From assembly GCF_000315625.1 (NCBI RefSeq), contig NW_005434631.1, positions 260,957 through 324,956 of the forward strand: 64,000 nucleotides of DNA, in the 5' to 3' direction. Positions 56,618 to 64,000 of the stretch are shown here, one piece after another (within the stretch, counting starts at the first letter, position 1; each line of letters starts with the position of its first letter). This stretch comes from Guillardia theta CCMP2712 (Eukaryota > Cryptophyceae > Pyrenomonadales > Geminigeraceae). Below the pieces are notes generated by a model. That model made no database searches. It was not told where the DNA came from and worked only from the letters and a program-made list of their open reading frames with translations. The position numbers and the translations under genes are program-made.

Positions 56618-56618
56618 A
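56563..56618. repeat. (CTCTCA)n repeat
   Basis: Perfect hexamer array just after the GT49 stop codon, in the presumed 3' UTR. Confidence 0.95.
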
Positions 56619-58091
56619 TCATGGCATGACTGACTAACTTGGACTCCTCACAGTTCCTGATCGAACTGTCTGTCTCAGTGGCGGCACGACTTCGATCGGA
56701 CTCGTCAAGCTTGTCACCGTCACTGCACCGTCGTGCGCTTGATTGACTCAGTGAGTGGAATGCCAAAGTTTGGGGCGGCAGCCGTACTAGTACTTACACT
56801 GGCCAATGTAGTCATAACCAGTAACTGATATCAGTCAGTTAGCTGTCAGTGAAAGCGCAATCGTAACTCTACTGATGCACTGCCGGCTACATTCACTGTT
56901 ATCATGGCGTACACGTGACGGAGTCCTACCATTGTCCTCGTACTGATTTTTAACTTAACTTTGAGTAAAGAGAGTGACCGGGTCGTTGACGGATAACGGT
57001 TAAGTGCAAGCGCGCCTCAGACACCTCCTCGTGGCAAGAGTCTTGAAATGCAAGAAGGGTAGCGCAGGATGTACCCCAGGAATCCTGAGAGTACCCCTCC
57101 TTTCCCCCCTTGGGCCTATGAATTAGTGACCCCCTACCCCTTGTCATCGACGCACTACCCTCTGTTTTCCGACCCTAAGATACCGCCCACCCACCTTACA
57201 CCTGGTAAAAGCACCGGTACTCGTGACTCAGGTTGGCCTCGTCAACTCGCAGGTGCCACTTCATAATAAGCAGCAGTTTTCCGACCATGGGGGTGGACAG
57301 AATCTTGTTAAAATTTCGATTTTTATCTTATTATTTCAAATTAGCTCAAACAATTACTGGAAACAATCTTCAAATTTTGAACATGTTGAGTACCTACTAG
57401 CAATACGACCACCCCTGTTATCTCCTCGTCCTCGAAGTGTTAGCAGTGCTAATACAACCCACCCCCTGTATGGAAAGTTTACAAGTAGGGGTAGGATAAC
57501 CATCAAGGGTGGTGGAAAATGTCAAAAGAGAAAAACATAGGGTAGGGTACGATTAAGGGTGGGTACACTCAAGACTAGAGCAGGGTTAAAAATAGGTCAA
57601 GCAAGGTGAAAATACGGTAGGGTGGTTGCAGGGGTGCTCATAAGAAGGGTGGGTGTCTTCGAAGGGGGGTGCTGATGATAGAGGGGTAGTTGTCATCTTC
57701 AATCTGTGAAACGCACATCAAACATGGGAGAACGCAGGAGAACAAGAGGCACCAGAGGAGGGAGGGAGAGAGCGATAGATGGAGATGAGGTGAGGGTGAG
57801 AGAGGAACGTCTGGGAAGTCATGGAGGAACAGTGATCGGATTGCGAAGGAGAGAGGGGGGGAGGCAGTTCCTTGTACCATAGAGCAGGAAGGATTGAAGG
57901 TAGAAATCCAGAAGCGCTCGTCGTGGGTGTGTTGCACAGAGTTCAGTGGTAATTGACGTGTTGTAGTCTCTCACATGTTTTCCAATGCAAGATTGAAATC
58001 ATCATTCATTCACTGAATGATTTTTCCAAACAGATTTCTTGACCTTGTAAGTGCATTTGAAGCGTGGGAGGATCTGGGGCCGCAAGACTGA
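56619..58091. other. Intergenic with island, 38-bp motif and G-rich runs
   Basis: TGACTCAGTGAG lies at 56744-56755. The 38-bp motif is listed separately. From 57080 to 57680, CCCCTACCCC and GGGTAGGGTA-type runs recur on both strands. The ORFs here are low-complexity. The last 100 bp should be the cyclin promoter. Confidence 0.45.
56932..56969. repeat. 38-bp terminal-repeat-like motif, inverted copy
   Basis: Starts TTGTCCTCGTACTGA and ends TTTGAGTAAA; exact reverse complement of 39051-39088. Confidence 0.9.
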
Positions 58092-59150
58092 ATGAGCAAC
58101 CGGGCAACGATGAAACCTTTCAAAGAGGATGCTCTGAGCGTGCTTGACCAAGATCCTGGCTCAATACCCCATCACCTGATCAAACACCTCATGGAATTAG
58201 ATGCCGCCAATCAACAAGGATTGGTCGCAGTCATTGCAAGAAAACTGGAACAAGCGATACAATATGTCAGTCTGCGATGATTCATTTCTGTCCATCCTGA
58301 CGTGCTTTGAAGGGTGACAATATGTCTTCGGGGAACATGCGCACTTCACTGCCTTCTTTTGTCGGATCAAAACCTCCCATGACGATCTCGGCTTTCATTC
58401 AGAGGTGCTGATTCGGCCTTCCTCACTCACTCCATACCTCCCACTTTCCCTCGTTTCTCCTCCCGTATCCTCTCATCGCTGCCAGCAAAAGACTGATATG
58501 ATTTTCTCGCACTCAGGATCGAGAGGTATAGCTCAGCGAGCCCGTGCTGCTACGCGATCTCTTTGATCTACTTGGAGCGGCTGAAACGGCGAGCTCCCGA
58601 CATCTTTCTGAACAGTCACAACTGGCAGCGGTTGATCTTGGTGTCGATGATGCTGGCAACCAAGACCTTCGACGACAAGTATTACAGCAACAAAGTGTGG
58701 GGGAAGATTGGGGGGATCACCACTGCTGAGCTCAACAACCTAGAGTTAGAATTCTTGAACCTAATGGGATGGAGAATGCAGTTGAATCGAGATGAGTACG
58801 AGTGGTATGCGGAGGAACTGAGGGCCGATCCTCTCTTCAACTCTACGGCCCCTCTTTCGGACATGTTCGTTGCCTGCTCGATCTCCAGCCCTCATGTCAG
58901 GGTGAGGAAGGCAGCTGGAGAGGATGCGCAGCTGTATCAGGAAGGAAGCAGGTCAGCTCTACAGCAGGAGGAGAACTTCCTTTCTGCTCGTACGACTCCC
59001 AGCTCGAGTCTCAACAATCCCAAGCTCAACTCCAACGGCTCAGCTGTGGGCAAGCACAAGCAAGACATCTTCAAGGGCTCGACTGGCATGACGCGGGGAG
59101 AGGCTCGGAGGAAACTCGAAGGTCCAGGGGAAGTCACGCAGAGGACGTGA
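58092..59150 (+). CDS. PHO80-like (P/U-type) cyclin
   Basis: Exons 58092-58265, 58313-58404 and 58517-59150 join in phase to 299 aa. Cyclin box: ISAFIQRIERYSSASPCCYA, LIYLERLKRRAPDIFLNSHN, RLILVSMMLATKTFDDKYYS and IGGITTAELNNLELEFLNLM, the pattern of PHO80/cyclin-Y family partners of PHO85- or CDK14/16-type kinases. The N-terminal 58 residues are helical; the C-terminus is Ser/Gln-rich. The stop overlaps AGGAC|GTGAGA, a good donor. If used, later exons (SVSRLVLTTSGSSRRRRS; ARIAGSKVIGEHKLSSADPL) could extend the protein to a stop at 59983, so two C-termini are possible. Confidence 0.88.
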
Positions 59151-59158
59151 GAGGCATA

Positions 59159-59201
59159 GACGGATCAAAGATCCGTCATCTCAGATCTGATGCATCAGAT
59201 C
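59159..59201. repeat. Two adjacent perfect palindromes
   Basis: 59159-59177 is GACGGATC-AAA-GATCCGTC (8-bp arms, 3-nt loop). 59184-59201 is GATCTGATGCATCAGATC, an 18-bp perfect palindrome. They lie directly after the first cyclin stop codon, or inside an intron if the longer isoform is real. Confidence 0.9.
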
Positions 59202-60002
59202 CGTTATTCTTTGACGCGTTTCCTCCACAGGGGTCTCTTTGTATATAAAAGCTGACAAGGTTTGACCCGCCCTCACCTCCCGCTCTGTCCTATCCTGATT
59301 CCTTTCTCCTGCGTCAACCCATACGACATCTGCAGCTCAGTCAGTCGCCTCGTCCTCACCACAAGCGGGTCATCACGAAGGAGAAGAAGTCTTGCGAGCT
59401 TGGACTGTCGAATGGTTGGTCATGAAGGATGACCTGCAAGCCTTTTGTCACACATCTTCCCCTCTTTCGCCTTCGCTTCCTCTCCCCCTCCTACCCGCCC
59501 ACCGCCTCCTCCTCGTCCTCCTCCTCATCTCCCTCTCCCTGGCCATCTCCCTCCCCCTTCCCCTCTCTTCATGCAACTTGCTTATCTTAACATTCACCCT
59601 CTCCTTCATCATCCTCCCCTCATTCCTATTCTCCTCCGTCTCCACGTTACCAGGCGCGGATCGCGGGGAGCAAGGTCATCGGTGAGCATAAGCTCTCCTC
59701 GGCTGATCCTCTGCAGCTCTTGCTCGCTGCCATGACGTCACAAGCAGTCGGGAAGGGTAAAAAGTCACCGGCCGTTCCAGTACATCTGCCAGTCTTTCTC
59801 GACATGCAGCCTTCCAGCGGGTTAGCGAATCTTGCTGCCTCCCTTCCCACTCATGCTCCTTGTCTGCAGTCTAGACTCCATCCCTCCTCCCTCCTCCCTC
59901 CTCCCTCCTCCCTCCACCACACATCATACCCAGAGCGCTGGGCGACTCGCAACATGACATCTTCGAACTGCAAAGTCGCATGAGGAGGTGATTGCGAGGA
60001 GT

Positions 60003-63000
60003 TTAGATCACTTTGTCGTTCTTGAAGACAGGAACGAGACAAGGGTCTCCGGTCGGTTTGATCATACTCGCCTGTTATCAACGCTAAGCGCATGGCGAAA
60101 ACGGAAGGAAGGAATGGAGGAGGAAGGAAATCGCAGAGCGAACTACAAGGAAGGAGGAAAAAGATAAAAGGGCAAGCAGACGGCAGAGCAGGATAAGGGG
60201 AGCAAGAGGAGGTGGGACGAGGTAGAGGGCAACTCACAGTCTGTACGTGATGAAACACTGGAACGTTGAGGACATCAGGATTGGCGTCGTACCACTCGAG
60301 ACGAAGAAGGTAAGTAGAGTTGATGGAAGACAGCTGCAGGAGCAAGTTAGGGGCGCAAAATGAAATAGAGAAACAGGAGGAGAGAAGAGGAGCTGAGCAA
60401 GAAGAAGATGAAGGGAATGGCGTTGTTTTCACCATCGTTTTCTCGCCGAACACGTTGACTATTTCTGAGCACAAATGAGAATCAGCCAACCAGAGGGAGG
60501 AGATAGAAGGAAGGCGGGGAGGACGGAGGGAGGGAAGAAGTGAGCGAGACGGCGAAAGTTTGAGTTTCTCACAGTGACGTAAAGAGAGGGCTGAGGAGGA
60601 GGGCAGGGGAGAAGGAGGAGGGATAGGAGGGAGTTACCATGATCCTTCAGCTGCGTTAGACAGAGTCTGAGCTCTGGCTTGTAGTTCAAATCTCTACTAG
60701 CTGACTCCCTTCCCGATCCTCGAGGAAAAATCCCACCGAGAAAGTCCTGCAGAAGCTCAGCCCCTCAGGTACTCACTGTACTTCCTCCGCCCTTACCCCC
60801 CTCGCATCCTCCTCCTCCTCCTCCTCCTCCTCCTCCTCCTCCTCCTCCTCCTCCTCCTCCTCCCCGTCTCTTCTTACCCGCACTGGCGGAGGTTCGAGAG
60901 GACACTCCATCGACTTGCACTTGGACTGAACCTGCCATGCGCGTATGAACTCCTCGATCCTCACCTCCGTTCAAGTCTGAACCCCAATCCAGCTCAAAAC
61001 CTTCCTCCCCTTCCCTCCCTCCCTCCCTCCCCTCCCTCTCTCACTCCCTCGACTCCTTCCCTGCCTCCCTCCCTCCCTCCGCACTCTTTCCTCACCAGCT
61101 CTATGAATTTCCCGACTGTGCATTCCTCGATATTGGCGACCGGCACCTGCTCCCCCTCAGCTCTCATCGCGACTTCCTCCCCCTACCTGCACGAGAGCTC
61201 CGCGCAGGCTCCCGCTCCTCCTCTCGCTCTTGGATCGGCTGGTGCCATTCTCCTCCTGCGATCGAGACTTGCCATCCCTCTGCCCGGCAACCCCATAGCC
61301 ATCGGGCAGGAGCACCTGTAGAGTCCTGTGAGCCTCCCAGGAACGAGAAGGCAGACAAGCAAAGGAGGCAGGGAGAGAGCAGGAAGAGAGCAGGAAGCAG
61401 TAGAAAGGAGATATGAAGGAGAGTGGAGGAAGAAGCAGGAGAAAGAAGCACGAGGGAGGAAGCAGGGAGGAGGAAGGAAGGGAGGAAGAAGGGAGGGAGG
61501 AAGAAGGAAGGGAGGAGGAAGGGAGGGAGGAGGAAGGGAGGGAGGAGGAAGGGGGGGAGGGAGGATCATCTGATCAGACCGGGACTGAGGAAGGGAGTGA
61601 GGTCATCTCGCTCTTGTTGGCCATGACATGCCGAGGGATCTGCTCGCGCAGTCAGCAGCATAACGGGCATAACGGACGAGCTTCCAGCCCTCACCTCCAT
61701 CTTCTCCGTGTCCATGAGTGCTGGCAGGCAGGAGCTCTTGAGGTAGACCAGCATGTACGCGCTGCTCTGCTCGTCATCCCCGTCAAAACGCGCGAGTTCA
61801 GACCTGCGGGACCGCATGCTCGCCATGGGCCGCCCCATGGAGTAGACGGAAGGGGTGTCGCCTCCGAAGTTGGCAGACATGGCGTCGTCTTGCGAGACAG
61901 GGCGAACCTGTAGGAGGGAACTAACTCAGCTTTCCTCCTCTTCGTGCTTCTTCTTTCCCAACCTCCTCTTTCCTCCCTTTCTCTTTCTCCCCCTCCTCCT
62001 TTTCTCGTCCTCCACCACCACCACTTCCCACTCTTGCTCCCGCTTGCCTGGTCATCGTCGAACTTATACCACTGCACTCCTCCCGCTTCTTTCCTCTCTC
62101 CTCCTTTTCTCCCCAGGTCCGGCCGGATGAAAGCGTAGTAGTGTCCTCCTTGCGAATAACCTGAAAGCTCGTCATACTTCATCGACTCCTTCCTATCGCT
62201 CCTTCCCAACCTCAATCCCCCTCACCACCGCCACCCCCAACTCTCCATGCCCTCCTTCTCGCTGAGCGCCATTCATCCTCCTCCTCCTCCTCCTCTCCGC
62301 TGTATCTCTTCCGCTTCACGCTCTTATTCTACCTGAGTGTACCACGACCGAGTGCAGGATGTAGTTAGCCGGTCCCGTGGGATCGACTGGTTCAGATTTG
62401 TCCATGAATTCTGCAAGCAAATGAGAAATAAGAACAAGACAGTGGAGAGGAAGGAGGGCAAGAGTTGGAAGGGAAGGTGGGAGGGAAGAGGGGGGGCAGC
62501 TGAGACGGGAGGAGGAGGAGGAGGAGGAGGAGGAGGAGGAGGAGGAGGAGGAGGAGGAGGAGGAGGAGGAGAAGCGGGTACCTGTAAGATCGAGCTCCTC
62601 CGGGAATTCAAAGCGGCTGTTGATTTTCTCCGCGAAGCCTAAAGTGGGAGAGAACTGAACTCGCTGCAGGTTGACGATGAGAATGGGGGGAGCCCTGAAG
62701 GGCCTCGTCATGTCGATTGTATTCCTGCGAGTCGACATCGCTCCTCCTGCCTCGTTCCTCCTCACAATCTCTTCCTTGTCTTGCCTTTCTTCCTTGCGTC
62801 TCCCTCCTGCACTTCCCAACCCGATGATTCTCTCTGCCGGCTCTTTCGTCCGCCTGCATCCTTGCTCTGACTTGCCTCCTCTCTCACTTCTCCTGCCTTG
62901 ATCCTCTCCCCTTGTACCATCACCATCTCTCCTTCCCAGTTTCTTGCTCACCGCTTGAACAGCAAACTTCGCTCGATCTGTTGTATTCCGTATCCAACAT

Positions 63001-63541
63001 TCTCGCTCTTCTCCATCTCAGCGATTTTGGCTTCAAGCTCATTTGCCTGCACAAGATATCAGCAAAGAGAGCAGAAGAGAAGGTTGGGGACAAGGCTGTG
63101 GTGAAGGAAGAACAGACACGGAAAGGGGGGGGCGGGGGGGGGGGGGAATCCGAGGAGGAGGAGGAGGAGGAGGAGGAGAGATAGAAGAGATCTTGCCTTC
63201 TCCGCGTCTCCTTTTTTCTTGGCTTTCTCTAGCTCGCCCTTCAGCTCCTGATAATCGGCACTGGAAGCAAAGTGACCAATTTCACTGAAAATCAAAACCG
63301 ATCTTATCTTCAATTCTCATCATTATCACCATTATCATCTCGTGAACACAGCAAGAACAGGAGAAGCAAATGAAACAGGAGGAGGAGGAGGAGGAGGAGG
63401 AGGAGGAGGAGGAGGAGGAGGAGGAACCTTGTGTTGTATCCATCGATGATCTCCTTGCCTGTCATGCTCTGTCCCATCAATCAGATCAGCTTCATCTCTT
63501 TGATGCTCCTCACCTTGAGCGCTTCTGAGATGTTGTGACAC
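60003..63541 (-). CDS. USP7: USP7-type ubiquitin-specific protease (5' end beyond right edge)
   Basis: Removes ubiquitin from nuclear and cytosolic proteins. Phase-checked exons: HNISEALK (ends 63514), SMTGKEIIDGYNT (63468-63428), a coiled-coil exon (63284-63197), NELEAKIAEMEK to YGIQQIERSLLFKR (63046-62952), APPILIVNLQRVQFSPTL to FEFPEELDLT (62694-62582), then from 62410 EFMDKSEPVDPTGPANYILH with SVVVHSG. Catalytic His region: DELSGYSQGGHYYAFIRPDL; then VQWYKFDDDQ, AMSANFGGD and SAYMLVYLKSSCLPAL. C-terminal exons (VANIEECTVGKFIEL; RIEEFIRAWQVQSKCKSMEC; DLNYKPELRLCLTQLKDHG; LLRLEWYDANPDVLNVPVF; PTGDPCLVPVFKNDKVI) resemble only part of the USP7 ubiquitin-like region. The Cys box is not in the window. 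Introns are dominated by GGA/CTC repeats. Confidence 0.9.
60807..60863. repeat. (CTC)n trinucleotide repeat
   Basis: Long TCC/CTC array in a USP7 intron. Confidence 0.95.
61440..61562. repeat. GGAGGAAG/GAAGGGAG repeat array
   Basis: Imperfect purine minisatellite of GGAGGAAG(A/G)GA units in a USP7 intron; all purine on the plus strand. Confidence 0.9.
62512..62573. repeat. (GGA)n trinucleotide repeat
   Basis: Uninterrupted GGA array that makes up much of the USP7 intron between DLT and EFMDK. Confidence 0.95.
63195..63196 (-). other. GC splice donor in USP7
   Basis: The coiled-coil exon ends GAGAAG and is followed by GCAAGA. Joining to GTGCAG|GCAAATGAG keeps the frame; no GT donor is available nearby in phase. 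This is the second GC-AG intron in the window. Confidence 0.65.
63379..63423. repeat. (GGA)n trinucleotide repeat
   Basis: GGA array in the next USP7 intron. Confidence 0.95.
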
Positions 63542-64000
63542 TCACGAATGTGATGAATCATCAGCGGCTGACAAGATCATCGTCAACATCAGCGTCGGGT
63601 GTACAATCCTCCTCGTTGTGATCGCGATTGTCATCAGCAGGATTATCTTTGTCAGCGCCGTAACCTCTGTCACCGACTCCTCCTTGTAGTTCTTCTGCCC
63701 CTGCTCCTGCTCATGCCCCTGCTCCTGCCCCTGCTCCTGCTCCTGCTCATCCTCCTCTGATCTTACTCCATCTCCTCCTCCTCCTCCCCTCCTCCTCCTC
63801 CTCCTCTTGATTGGCTTTATGGGATTGCGGGCTAAATGTCTTTGATTTCATGTAAGTTAAACTCACTGTCCTACATGCACTTCTAATGGGTAAGCGTTGG
63901 TTGATTTAACCGCTGAATGAACTCCCCTTAGGTGAACCATGGAAAAAAACAACTATGACTTTTTGAAGGTCCTATGACCGGCAGCAACTGGAATCTGACC
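63542..64000. other. Right edge: probable upstream USP7 intron/exon DNA
   Basis: Contains a CTCCTG-type repeat (63695-63750) and (CTC)n at 63773-63806. I could not identify the next USP7 exon. Nothing else supported. Confidence 0.35.

Noticed and set aside
60765-60974. Poly-Gly and poly-Glu ORFs over the CTC/GGA arrays near 60.8, 62.5 and 63.4 kb
   Set aside because: They are trinucleotide repeats in USP7 introns, not coding.
1-64000. tRNA, rRNA, CRISPR arrays or viral genes
   Set aside because: I looked for tRNA-like B-box/acceptor patterns, rRNA-like conserved blocks, regularly spaced repeats and viral replication or capsid proteins and saw none; a covariance-model scan would be needed to exclude tRNAs fully.

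Overview
The window is eukaryotic nuclear DNA from a unicellular alga with a secondary red-type plastid; a cryptophyte such as Guillardia theta is my best inference. Three things point there. Two genes start with a signal peptide whose cleavage site is followed by phenylalanine (ASA|FAP and ADC|FTF), the mark of bipartite plastid targeting. Genes are cut by very short GT-AG introns, mostly 44-60 nt. Genes are dense, lie on both strands, and are separated by G-rich or GC-rich noncoding DNA. I saw no prokaryotic operon structure, tRNA, rRNA or CRISPR. Many short open frames are single exons, so several models below were joined by hand from splice sites and reading phase; ends and phases were checked where stated.

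Layout, left to right. 0-6 kb: XPB/ERCC3 helicase of TFIIH (minus, runs off the left edge), a small plastid-targeted membrane protein, and ornithine decarboxylase. 6-11 kb: a tiny three-exon gene, a perfect 316-bp direct repeat pair that looks like a short LTR-type element, a GC-rich island, then a RapZ-C-domain protein. 12-22 kb: NEDD1 (minus), NELF-C/D (plus), and a 792-residue FHA protein (minus). 22-28.6 kb: gene-poor, with a GC-rich island, a perfect 26-bp-arm hairpin, a fold-back element and weak ORFs. 28.6-33 kb: a tail-anchored-like protein, then a head-to-head pair (a 202-aa unknown protein and a TPR-methyltransferase) with only 48 bp between start codons. 33.7-38.9 kb: a membrane protein with Sushi/CCP-like modules, a 100-N assembly gap, and the N-terminal protein methyltransferase NTMT1, whose last exon is lost in or near the gap. 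39-44.5 kb: a RAP1/TERF2IP-like telomere protein facing an AKAP7-type 2H phosphoesterase, then an acylated protein with a possible globin-like fold. 44.6-47 kb: the largest GC-rich island, then an RWP-RK transcription factor. 47-57 kb: a PPR protein with a WW-like module, an AMT ammonium transporter and a LARGE-type (GT49) glycosyltransferase. 58-64 kb: a PHO80-like cyclin converging on a USP7-type deubiquitinase that runs off the right edge.

Functionally this is mostly housekeeping: transcription and repair (XPB, NELF-C/D, RWP-RK), spindle nucleation (NEDD1), telomere biology (RAP1-like), protein modification (NTMT1, USP7, GT49), and nitrogen or polyamine metabolism (AMT, ODC, perhaps RWP-RK). 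I see no dedicated gene cluster forming one new pathway. The most novel material is the repeat DNA (316-bp repeats, an exact 38-mer seen in inverted orientation 18 kb apart, GC islands sharing a TGACTCAGTGA core) and unusual protein architectures (coiled-coil insertion in USP7, WW-like plus PPR, CCP-like modules in an alga).
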